Below are positions 49,184-59,146 of a DNA stretch of 64,000 nucleotides, piece by piece. A program made the translations under genes and the position numbers. The stretch's first letter is position 1, and each line of letters opens with the position of its first letter. A model generated the notes under the pieces. That model saw only the letters and a list, made by a program, of their open reading frames with translations, had not been told where the DNA came from and searched no databases. Source of the stretch: Dentipellis sp. KUC8613 (taxonomy: Eukaryota > Basidiomycota > Agaricomycetes > Russulales > Hericiaceae); contig NSJX01000005.1 in NCBI GenBank assembly GCA_002286715.1, positions 33,213 to 97,212 of the forward strand, read 5' to 3'.

Positions 49184-49957
49184 ATGGTCAGTCCTTCATT
49201 GTGACTCATTATCAAGCATCTACTGACGAGACATACATGTCCTTAGCCTCCCCCCAAATCGAAAGGCGGTAAAATGCTCAGTCTCATCAACTGGAGACTG
49301 AAGGTCACAATCAACGATGGTCGCGCGCTCACAGGCCAAATGCTCGCGTTTGACCGGCACATGAACCTCGTCCTGGCGGATTGCGAGGAGTTCCGTCGGG
49401 TAAGACCAAAGAAGAAGCCTGGAGAGACCGAGGCGGGGCCAGAGCAGGAGATGAAGCGGACCTTGGGTCTTGTAATCCTACGCGGAGAGGCTGTTGTAAG
49501 TTTGACTGTGGAAGGACCTCCCCCTGTTCAGGACGACGATAAAAAGAACGCAGTATGTTTTGACATTTTCATCTGACCGCAGAATCCTTTGGACTTACGG
49601 CTCTCACGTTAGCTTCCATTCGGTCCTGGGCGCGGAGCGCCGGCGGGTCGTGGTATGGGCATGATGCCTCCAAGTAAGCCCCCACTCAAAGTCGGTTTTC
49701 CAAAGCGAGTGTGACTAACCGAATATTTCTGCTTGCAGTGGGCCCTCCGTCACTTGCACGTCCCCCGATGCCATTTGCGCCGCCAGGGATGCCAGGTGCA
49801 CCGCCCCCTGGATTCCGTCCGCCGGGCTTCCCTCCGAATGTTCCTTTCCCTCCCCCTCCAGGCTTCGGCGGACCACCCCCCGGGTGAGTACTGCGGATGC
49901 ATCGAAACTGATCCATGGACTCATCTTCGAATTCCCAGCTTCCAACCGCCCCAATAG
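49184..49957 (+). CDS. SMB1: Sm core protein B of spliceosomal snRNPs
   Basis: Part of the heptameric Sm ring on U1, U2, U4 and U5 snRNA. The first coding exon holds only the ATG (49184-49186); splicing joins it to PPPKSKGGKMLSLINWRLKV. Sm1 motif: VTINDGRALTGQMLAFDRHM followed by NLVLADCEEFRR. Sm2 motif: KRTLGLVILRGEAVVSLTVE. The C-terminal tail is Pro/Gly/Met-rich (PGRGAPAGRGMGMMPP, MPFAPPGMPGAPPPGFRPPG) with GRG sites suited to arginine methylation. A last intron with donor GTGAGT (49885) gives the end PPPGFQPPQ at 49957; without it the frame stops at 49886. The spliced end looks better because the Pro-rich pattern continues. Confidence 0.93.
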
Positions 49958-52900
49958 GTGTAAGGCATTCACCCTCCTTTGTATTACCGCTTTCTTGGAC
50001 AAAAGTACGGAAGCGACGCGGATGCGCTTTATCTGGCAGGCATACGGTGCGAGCGAAGCTTCTGCTGGGACAGGGTTTGTAGATGTATTGACAAAGCCAG
50101 TGTCGATGTACGCTGTGCCTGCTGCTATCTTGAAGTGTTCCATTAATGACCCGCCACTGCCTGCTTCCAATGTCATTCACTTCAACTGTATCACATCCGC
50201 GTGATCAACACCAACTGCTGTCTGTGTCGGAATCGTTGCTCTTTAAGCTTGTGGGGGTGCCTTTACGGAAGGGCGAGTTCCGGCTGTCGCACGGGACCCC
50301 TCTGCCGTGCTTCTCAGGGCGCTTGGGCTGTCCCTGCTCTCCCTATGGCAAGGCGAGTTCACAGGCCCTGCTCTGCGAAGGTACGGTATCTGGGCACCCG
50401 CACGTCGATATACCTGCATTCCGAGTACAGCGTACGGGTCGTGCTAAAACCATTCGCACTTTTGATTTGGGAATTTCAAAGCGCGACACAGTCATCGGTC
50501 CCGGGCTTTGTCAAGATGGCAACGACATGGGCCTTCCAGACTTCCTTCGCTTGGAGGTAGGCCAATGGTTATATCGACGTCGAGGATTCATTTACGCCAG
50601 GCCATATGAGGTTATCTGGCACAGCGTCGAAGACGGCGTTTCATTTATTATTACGATTGCGCAGCTGTTGGCTGTGGGCTGGTGGAAAGGAAGATCAAGC
50701 CACGTCACGTCAGGATCATGCTCGGATGCTTGCATCGTGCTGGGGACGCAACGTGTTCATGTTGCCTCCCCCGGCGCCATACTGTGACTTTCTGTGATAT
50801 ACAACGTATGAGGTATGGGGGTGCTACTCGGGACCGCTTCAAGGTTTCAAGGTTCTAAGCTTCGCAGCGTGCAGCATGCACAATGCCGGTCGCCACCTGG
50901 ATTCAGGCTTACTTGTCCCTACACGCCCGAGGTAAGCACCAGTGACGACTGGCGCAGATCTTTCTTATTGGAGACCCAACGCACCGGCGCACGTGGCGAC
51001 TGTCGGCGGATGCGAGTAAGCACAACTTTAGCCTGATGCTGTGGGCCTGCAGATGCTTACTCGGACGCAAGGTAGAAAGTTATTTAAATCCGCAACGCCG
51101 TGGAGGACGCGCCCGCGCAGGTCTCGAGACCAGCCCCGCATGCCCCATTATGGCAAGACCGCCATGGATTGCACCGAGCGATCTAAAAACACCCCAGGCT
51201 GACTGTGCTGATCTGACAAGGCCCGCGCAGGACACAGGGCGATTGTGACCAGATGGCAGAGGTCATGACCACGGCAGTCGAGGGCTCGCAACACGATCGA
51301 AGTGATAGAGTCCGAATCCGAGTCCGCGTCGATCTGCGCCGACTCTATCATCCCCGGAAGGCGAGCGCGGCCCACACCCCCCGCCGCCCGCATGCCGGTG
51401 TCCTGAACATCTGTGAGCGTTGCACGGCGACTCCGGCGTTCTCCCTTGATCTCTACCTCTGCTTGTGCGTCGCCTTCCAATCGCGCACAGCGCGGGGCAT
51501 TCTGCTGCACGGGGCTATCACCAAGTACCACCCAAAAGTCAAATTCTGCATCGTGACGGGGGGGACATGAGCGGATGGATCGGGGAGACGCAAGGAGATT
51601 CGACAGCTGTACAGAATTTGTATTTTCTGCTATAGAGACACCCAGCACAGTGGTTGCGCGCAAGTCCTGCTGTTGATCCTCGGCGGCGGGGGACGGAGAG
51701 AGCTGCAGGCTCGCGCCGCGGACAGGCGTCGAGACCTGCACGGTCAGTGCCCTGGCATGATTTTTCCCCACTCATGTTTCCATCCGTTTGCACGCCGGAC
51801 CTTCGCAACACGATGCGATGCAGTGGCGTTCTGAGCGAGCATCCTGTTTTCCAAGAACGTGCGCCCGGCCGACGTCGCGCGGGGTGCGTGGTGGAAAATC
51901 AGGGTGGTGGTGTCGGAGCGGCGGGAGGACATGGAAATTTAATTAGCGATAGCGCAGACTGTCGTGCGGAATGGCAGGAGGGCTGGAAGTGCTTGATGTG
52001 GTGGCGCAGAGGCCGTCGCGCCGTGCCTGTCGGGGTCGTGCCACGGGATCCCCTGCGCGCCCGACACGGCGGCGAGGACTAGTGCTTCCCCCTGGCCGTC
52101 CGGAGCTAGAAGCCCCGCCAGCGATGATATCCCCCGCTGTGCTTGCTGCCTGCCGTCCCCCGCACGCACCCAGCCGCACCGACGCGTTAGCATGTTCATT
52201 TACCGCGTGATGCACGTTCGACGTCTCTGCTGACGCACGACCGCCCGGCGCACGACCCAGCGGGCTGCACGGCGCCCGCGCATGCGGGGTGTCCAGCTGA
52301 CCCGCGCAGCAGACGTCGACCGCAGGTGCACACGTTTCGTGGCTCCGCCCGCCCGACATGCTCGGCCTGGCTGACCGTAACGCGCCTGACGAAACGGTGC
52401 GCAAATGCTTCCGCGCACTGCTATGCAACTGAGTGGCCATCAGACGACAAGCAGGCCTATCGTGCGGGAACGCACATATTGGTGCCGATTGCGCTAGGCA
52501 GATCTGGTGGCGGGGCAATGGTGCGGGCGCGAGTGCGGGTGCGGATGCGGGTGCGGCGACGATCGACCAGGCTGCCAGACCACCGCCCCGCTGGTCCTTC
52601 CGTACGAACGTGTGCGCAGAGTCCACGGCCCCGATTCGACTGAATTGCGCTGCGATGGCGGAAGGATGGCGCAGTGCGCACGGACGCTCTTGACGGGTCC
52701 ACGATAAAAATAAAATAACGCACGCCTCCATCTTCATTCGAGGGACATGCATACAAAGATCTCGAGCTTGTCTACAGGTGCGATACGAACACGGGCGGGA
52801 TCTGAGAAGATAAGCTCGAGCCCGTAAGATCTAGAGAACTGCGCCCACGGCGCAAATTTTTCATCCCTGCAGGCAGTAGGCGCGGGCCAGTGAAACGCGA

Positions 52901-53603
52901 ACAGAGAAGCCTTTTGCGGTGGTAGCGCGGGGGAGCAGCCGGGAGATGTCGAGACTCCAGACCGGCCTGGAGTCTCTGCGCTACAGAGATGCGAGCAAGG
53001 TTGTGTCCGAGTCTCTGCAGCAGGACCCGGATGCAGGGAGCGGCCCTGAACCTGGCAACGGTGGCGCGGACACGAAGAGAAGGGAAGTTGTTGGCGGGCC
53101 ATCGTTGTCCCCACAGGCCACTGTGGCGTGCGCGTGCGCAGTGATGGAAACTGTATACGAGGACAGTAGATGCAGAAAGAGGGCGCAGAGTCCGGCTCGA
53201 GTCGGTGCGGGCAGGGGACAAGACCTGCCGGATGCAGCTAATCTATGTGCGCTCCACAGCGGGACTGCGGTGGACCCCGTCGTTCACAGGGCGATATTGG
53301 GGTGGGTCCGGGCGTTGTGCGCGCGGCGAGCGAGCGCAGGGCGGCGACGTGGACGGTGTCTGGGGCGGTGTGGGCGCCGCGGGGACTGGGGCGGGTGACT
53401 CGCGCGCGAGTGTGCGGTGGGATCGGGGGGCGGGCGGTTGGAAATTGGGGGTTGCGCCGTTGATTCGGGGTGGGACGGGGTGTTCGGGGGCGTGGAATGG
53501 GCAAGGGCCCAGGGGGCCTTGTTCTGCTGCCTGCTCGCCTTATCGCGTCTCTTTCAATGGCGCCGTTCCCGTGGGCCTTCGAGAAACCGCCTCCCAACCG
53601 CCC
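49958..53603. other. GC-rich interval without a recognised gene
   Basis: About 3.6 kb between the convergent SMB1 and ECL1-like genes. Long open frames exist (for example 50146-50787 plus and 51943-52752 minus) but are Arg/Ala/Pro/Ser-rich, overlap in several phases and contain no motif, as expected from GC-rich DNA. A GTGCGG hexamer run lies near 52525-52556. From about 53230 the plus strand is strongly G-rich. A non-coding transcript or an unrecognised gene remains possible. Confidence 0.45.
53467..53490 (+). other. Potential G-quadruplex
   Basis: Four runs of three or more G with loops T, AC and TGTTC satisfy the usual G3+N1-7 rule on the plus strand, inside a G-rich block (53230-53530). 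Sequence criterion only. Confidence 0.6.
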
Positions 53604-54285
53604 TTAGTCCCAGACACGTTGCTGTACATTTTTAACTTTCCTCTCCGCTCCCCTTAGGCTTCTACCTCGCGACCTCACGCAATTTTCCTTTCGGTGTGTG
53701 AATCTGCACAAGCTGAAATGGATGCTATCTCTATAAGTCGGCGTATGCGACATGCAATAGTTAGTACAAATAACATATTCGTACATGCACACTGGAGGCA
53801 AAGTATACGTAGATGGGGTGGGTGATCGACAGTCAAAGATATGCAGCGGCGGAATCATCACGGCAGGCTGTCGCAGCCCAAGTCGTGTGCAGGTACCGGA
53901 ATCGGTGCGGAGGAGAGGGAAGACGGTGAGGGTATGTGTATGAATAGACGAGAGGGGAATGAGTGGTTGAGGTGATGCGATGGTGCGATAGCGAGAAACA
54001 ATTGCAGAGACAGAGAAACGTGGACATGCTATGTAATGAATGGGGAGGGTCGAGGCAGGCGTACGATGCTTTTGAAAAAAACTGGCAACGGGGGTTTTGG
54101 TGCATTTTGTAAATGTGTTATCCAACGTGGGGCAACAGGATATGGCAAGAGAGGGGGGCGAACAGGCTGGGCGGAAACGGCCCGCAAAAAATGTGACGGC
54201 GGGGTAAAGCAGGTGGAAGGCATGTGTACACGGCCACGGGTCCAGGAGGCGAAGAAACGAGACGTCTATAGGAGGTATAATCCGA
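53604..54285. other. 3' flank of the Ecl1-like gene
   Basis: AT-richer non-coding DNA following the minus-strand gene. A 247-residue open frame (53604-54347, minus) overlaps the gene's 3' end in another phase; it is rich in Pro, Ser, Thr and Cys and has no motif, so I reject it as a gene. Confidence 0.45.
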
Positions 54286-55215
54286 TCATGAAGCGTACGC
54301 GCGAGCTGTCCTCCGCCCTCGCGAGCGGAAAGCCGGGTGCTCGGCAATGTCTAATGGCGGCCGGGAAGTGGGGACGGCCATTTTGTTCCCCTTCTTTTCG
54401 ACTTGGCTAGCGAACCAGCCGGCAAGCATATCCTCCTCCCGCCCGTCCCAGCCGCTCTTGGACGCCGGAAGGAGATCCTCGTCGGGCACGGCGAGGGGGG
54501 ATACAGCACCGCGGTGGGCGCGGGCAAACACCGTGAACGGTGGGTCTAGTCCTTGGATGGAGGGGTCACGGGGGGAGCGTTTTGGGGGAGGGGCTGGCTT
54601 GTTTGCGGAGGGGGCAACCCAGGTGCGAACCTGGGTCGCAAGGGCGCCCAAAACGGACGGCTTCTGGGGCGCGGGCGACTGAAAGCGCGAAGAGGCGGGG
54701 GTAACAACAGACTCGGTGAGGAAAGAGGTGGTCATGGAAAGGTCGTCGGCTGAATGGCGATGGAAGACAGCATGATCGGATGATTGGGGGGTGAGGATGG
54801 GTTTAGAGGGCTCGGGTTGCGCCGGGCGGGGCGAGGAGACGAACAGCGACGGACGCAGCGGTTGAAGATGCATGTCGAGCAACTTGGGTCGCGGGGTTCT
54901 TGGAGATGAGTCTCGACTCGAGGAGGGCTCCGAGGGAAGGCCGGGCGAGACGTCACGGGCCCAGGCCAGGATGCCGGCATGGTCGTTGCCCTTCCAGCGG
55001 TTTGTGGAGGACGAAGTAGCGGGTGGATGGGAGTACTGGGACTGCTCAAAGATGTCTGAGGGGGCAGATGAGGAAGGGTTGTCGTTGTCGTAGCATTCTG
55101 GGGAGCAGTACACGCCTGCGACGCCGTCCTGATGCGGGGTGAGCGGCAGAGAGGGTGTGCGAGATGTGGGACTCACGAGATGACGGTTGCAGGAGAGACA
55201 CCAGTCAGTATCCAT
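54286..55215 (-). CDS. Ecl1-family zinc-binding protein
   Basis: Fungal protein with the short Ecl1/2/3 zinc motif, a family linked to stress response and chronological lifespan. It starts MDTDWCLSCNRHL. Removing a 48-nt intron (55129-55176) gives CLSCNRHLDGVAGVYCSPEC, that is C-x2-C-x11-C-x3-C, close to the compact spacing of the family. Without splicing the gap grows by 16 residues and stays in frame. The rest is long and disordered, Ser/Pro-rich (GLPSEPSSSRDSSPRTPRPK), with conserved-looking islands WARDVSPGLP, DLSMTTSFLTESVV and DMLAGWFASQVEKKG, ending RTARAYAS. About 290 residues, longer than the yeast members. An upstream in-frame Met at 55374 exists but is not favoured. Confidence 0.8.
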   Translation of the reverse strand: MDTDWCLSCNRHLVSPTSRTPSLPLTPHQDGVAGVYCSPECYDNDNPSSSAPSDIFEQSQYSHPPATSSSTNRWKGNDHAGILAWARDVSPGLPSEPSSSRDSSPRTPRPKLLDMHLQPLRPSLFVSSPRPAQPEPSKPILTPQSSDHAVFHRHSADDLSMTTSFLTESVVTPASSRFQSPAPQKPSVLGALATQVRTWVAPSANKPAPPPKRSPRDPSIQGLDPPFTVFARAHRGAVSPLAVPDEDLLPASKSGWDGREEDMLAGWFASQVEKKGNKMAVPTSRPPLDIAEHPAFRSRGRRTARAYAS

Positions 55216-55552
55216 GGGAGGAGGAGGGAGAGGAGGTTGTATGAGGAGGAGAGGGCGGGGGGAGACGTCGGACAGGGGCGATTGTGGGGGTAACTTATAG
55301 TTGGGCAGGGCCTGCGAGGAACCAAATAGGGGAAAATACCAAGAGGCAATAAATCTGAGATGCTCCCGCATCATCTGAGATCTGGACGCGTAGGCGAGAT
55401 CTGGCTGCGAATAATTAATTTATTTGGTGGGCTCTTGCCGGATTTGCCATAGTCCCTCAATCGGCGGCCGTGCGACCAGGCCATGGACCAGTCGATCGGT
55501 CCATCATATTTGTGCTTGCGCAAAGAACAATGAGTCTCCATAGGTCTCCATC

Positions 55553-57703
55553 CTATTCCACTCCTTCCAACTCGATCCACCCCGTCAGGCAGCTTTCCAC
55601 CATACTCATCTCTCCCACCACCTCCATCACTCCAACCCTCGTCCGCCGTCGTGTTTCTGGCAGCGTCTGTGAAGAGTGCAAGTCAGTCCAGACAGCCCAT
55701 CAGACGATCCCTCGACTCACGTCAGCGTATTCGCCCACGTCCGCACTGCTCTTCAGCTGCGTCCCCTCCACCAACCGATCCAATCTTCCCTGACACAGCG
55801 AGACTACCGTGCGAACCACCTCGGCTACCATCTTCTGACGACTCTCGAGTCAGCGACGTGGACGTTATATATCTCTCGTTATTCATCATGTTCCATCACC
55901 ATACCTCATATATCTTCTCCTCTTCGCGCCCCGCCCCCGTCTCGTCATCACCGCTAGCCGACGCGTTTTCCATATGCAGCTGCGCGTACGCGACGCGCTT
56001 TAGAATTCCTATTGTTCTCTCTGCGCTCTCGCTCCCGCCCCCATTGTTTCCCACTTTGTACATCGCGCCTAGCGCACAGATCACCCATAGCGAGTGTGAG
56101 ATCGTCCCGTCCGCCATCAAACACAGCGGGGGCGCGTCCCTCGGCGTGCCTATACCACCGGCGCTGTCTTCTCCGTTAGCACCGTCAGCGTTCGATACAA
56201 GGGCAGAATCTGTCCAGCCCTGGAAGCCGCGCCACGTTGCGACCACTTCCATAAACATATCCACTGCGCCCCACGCGCTCTCACCCCCTCTGCAGCCCGC
56301 GTCCCAGACCTCCTCCGCCGTCCATGAAATGATATCGTTCTCATTTCCGTCCAGGGCGAACCCATATCGCACCAGCAGCTCCGCATTCGTCAGCTTCTCA
56401 CCGTACGTGTTGAACACTTCCTCGTTGGCTTGTATGGGCGCGTTGGACACCATTTCGCAGCTGTTGTCCACGTCTGGGCCCGCCTGGCTCGCACCCGGCG
56501 GGACCAGGTCCGGCGGGCCTGCCGTCAGGTCGTCGTCGTGGGGACATTCTGACAGCGACCCGCACTCCGCGCAGACGTCATACTCGGTCTGCATGGCCAG
56601 GCGTCGGCGGAGGGCGCGCGTAAACCAAACAGTGGTACAGGATTGTGGCGTCAACACTTCGAAGAACAAAAACAGCGCATGCGGGTGGGACGTACCTCGA
56701 GGTGGACGTGGTGATCCTGGGTATGGTTGAAGCTGTATACGGAAGGAGGCGTCCGACGCGCCAAGGTGCAATCAGCTTCGCGTTCCCATGCGCGCACAAT
56801 TGCCTGACGCCCGAGGAGGGCGCGACTCACGCGTCGGCCACGGGCACCATCGCCAGCCCATGGAACGAGTCTACCACGAATGCGCGCGAGAGCACCAGCG
56901 CGTAGGCGTGGCAGAACCCGCGCAGCGTCGTGGGCAGCCCGAGCGCCGCGAGCCGCGGCTTCGCGACGTCATGGTACCAGTCGCGCACTTGGTCCTGCGA
57001 GATAGCAAAAATACCGTGGCGCCGCCCCGTTTTGTTCTGGTTCGCATCCCAGCGAGTGGGTTGATGCACGCACCGTTATGCTCGCACCTGTTTCACTTCG
57101 CAGGTGCGTGGAAGCCTGGGTGCGCACCAGCCAGCGTCGCGCTTCCCTGCCGTCAGCAGTGGCAAGGTCGTTCTCACCAGAGACGAGATCAGAACCCCAG
57201 AACAACGCAATGCCGACCCCGTCGTCTTCCCGCGGCAGTGATTGGAGATAGCCGAACCAGCGAGACTCGCGTCCGCGCAGCCTGTGACGGCATGAGAGGC
57301 CATCGGTCGTCCGACGATCAACAACGGAAAGGCACAGAGAAGGGGCCTTACAGCTCGGAGTGTACTGCGAACGCAAGGGCAAGATGGGCGCCTATGCCGT
57401 ACGGGACGTGGTTGATGAGGGCCGACAGAAAACAGGACTTTGCTGATAGGACAGCTGATTTGGGAATGGTGACCACTGTCGCAGAACGCGCACACGCATG
57501 GTCAGCGTCGACGTGGTGATGTGGGCGCACCGACGTCGGGGCGACTTACGAGAGGACGGGCAGGGTATGGATTCACGTCGAGAACGGACAGATATTCCGG
57601 CATCGGGGTCGTCGACGAGCTCGATCCTCGAGTCAATTGAAACGCCGTTGTTTGCGCACCACGCGAGGAGTGCGGTGATCTTGGCTGACTCGGGTGGGGC
57701 CAT
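55553..57703 (-). CDS. SET-domain lysine methyltransferase, SETD6-like
   Basis: Non-histone-type SET protein with a C-terminal Rubisco-LSMT-like substrate-binding domain. Starts MAPPESAKITALLAWCANNG then VSIDSRIELVDDPDAGISVR. Later exons have FLSALINHVPYGIGAHLALA, WFGYLQSLPREDDGVGIALF, VLSRAFVVDSFHGLAMVPVA followed by the DxFNH core, and NSCEMVSNAPIQANEEVFNT then YGEKLTNAELLVRYGFAL, the SAM and substrate site. A Cys-rich stretch (YDVCAECGSLSECPHDDD) sits between the SET halves. The C terminus joins over two introns to KMVAEVVRTVVSLCQGRLDR and ends GWIELEGVE. Plausible substrates are ribosomal or translation proteins; this is inferred. An upstream in-frame Met would add a low-complexity start. 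Confidence 0.84.
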
Positions 57704-57847
57704 GTCCGAGTCCGAGTCGACGTCGAGAGCATCGAATCGAGCCGCCGCGACGGTGGCCCTGGCATGCGCAGCCCCGCCCCCGCCGCGTCGATTATTATTG
57801 CAAATATTATCTAGCCGACAAGGCACATATGTGGGATAGATAACGGT

Positions 57848-58671
57848 TTACTGCTCCTTCTTCTCGGACCCCTTTGCGTCCGCACCTGCTTTCGCAGCCC
57901 GTTCCTCCTCTTCCAGCTTCGCCAGTTCGCGCGCCTCTATCCTCCGCGCGTATTCTTGGCCCCCCTGAGAACGTCACCGATGAGCAAATCTTCCAACGAG
58001 AAACTCCAGCGTCGCATTACGCGCTTCGCTCTCACCTGCATGACCAGGATCGCGCCCAGCAGCACGATGACGATCAGGTTCGCCGCAGACGCAATCCGCA
58101 TTGCTTCAACCTGGTCCACTCGCGTGTCCACGTCCGGCACCGGCGCCACGATCGTCCGCACCGACGGGATGAGCACCGTCAAGTACATCGCGATGCAGAA
58201 CACGAACACCGCTGTGCCAGCAGTCCACGATCAGTATTGTGCGTGTGTGTGAGAGACGACTGCGAGACGCACCGAGGGACCCGCCGTCAAAGAACATCGC
58301 GCTCTCGTCCCACTTGTGGACCTTTCCGACCAGGCTCAAGATCGTCACACCCATCAAGCCGTGCAGCAACGCCTGCACCGCGCGCATCAGCCTGGTGCAC
58401 GGGCAACGCGACCGTGAACGTGAACGGCGCATGTGGGACGCACCTTGATCGCAGGCGGCGCGTTGAAAAACATCGTGTAAAATTTGAACCCATCCTCGAC
58501 GGTCTCGTCCGTGAGCTCGACGAAGAGCACGCGATAGTCCACGTTCAGGCAGACGCACAGCACACCTGTTTCAGGGCCTGTCAGTAGCAGCGCGGCACGT
58601 GGGGACCTGCAGGGTGACGCACCGAGAAAGAAACACACGCAAGAAATCACAGCGGCTTGACGAAAGCCCAT
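57848..58671 (-). CDS. SHR3: Shr3-type ER chaperone for amino acid permeases
   Basis: ER membrane chaperone that prevents aggregation of amino acid permeases and helps their COPII packaging. Start MGFRQAAVISCVCFFLG, then GVLCVCLNVDYRVLFVELTD, FKFYTMFFNAPPAIK, LLHGLMGVTILSLVGKVHKW and SAMFFDGGSL, the family's conserved first three helices. AVFVFCIAMYLTVLIPSVRT and NLIVIVLLGAILVMQ give the fourth helix and a further hydrophobic segment. The tail is charged and ends KGSEKKEQ, consistent with a cytosolic COPII-binding tail. About five exons; around 210-220 residues, normal for the family. The next gene downstream on this strand is the SET gene, 145 bp away. Confidence 0.9.
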
Positions 58672-59146
58672 TTTTTCAGAAGCGAGTCGTGAGTCGTGGT
58701 CGTAGCGGAGCAAGCTGGATAAGGCTTGGGTGCCTGATACGCGCTTTGGCCTAGTGGGCGCGTGTGGCTGAGCTCAGACTTCGAGGGCCGTCGCCAGGCA
58801 TCCGCGCTGCAGTCCGAGGCAGCTCGCAGCACAAGCATGGTATACACAGCAGTCTGATATATTGCAACATGAACCATCCCACAACGTGAAGTACTATCGT
58901 ACGTATAATATAGCCGTGCATAAGGTGAATTGGGTATAAATCGGGGGAGAAATAGTTACGGTATCCGTCGTTGATACACATGAAAGCACTGAGGACAGGG
59001 GCAGCCGACGCCCGCCGTCCGTGCGTACAGGGGGCCTCACAGAAGGCGAGGCACATTGTGGATACATACAGCATGGAAAGTCATGAACCAAATGAGGGGC
59101 ATAGCAACGCTTCGGCACGTCCGACGCCCCAAGTAGGGGATATACC
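58672..59146. other. Intergenic between SHR3 and BEM3
   Basis: No gene. Upstream region of SHR3 and 3' flank of the RhoGAP gene, both minus strand. ATATAATATAGCC near 58910 is AT-rich, but on neither strand is it well placed as a TATA box. Confidence 0.4.

Noticed and set aside
50146..50787. Plus-strand open frame of 213 residues downstream of SMB1
   Set aside because: No recognisable family, no neighbouring exons, and the spliced SMB1 model already ends upstream. It could only be rescued by transcript data.
51943..52752. Minus-strand open frame of 269 residues in the GC-rich gap
   Set aside because: Composition is Arg/Ala/Ser/Pro with no motif, and other phases on both strands are equally open, which is typical of high-GC DNA.
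53604..54347. Minus-strand open frame of 247 residues after the Ecl1-like gene
   Set aside because: Overlaps the 3' end of a better-supported gene in another phase and lacks any domain; likely 3' UTR.
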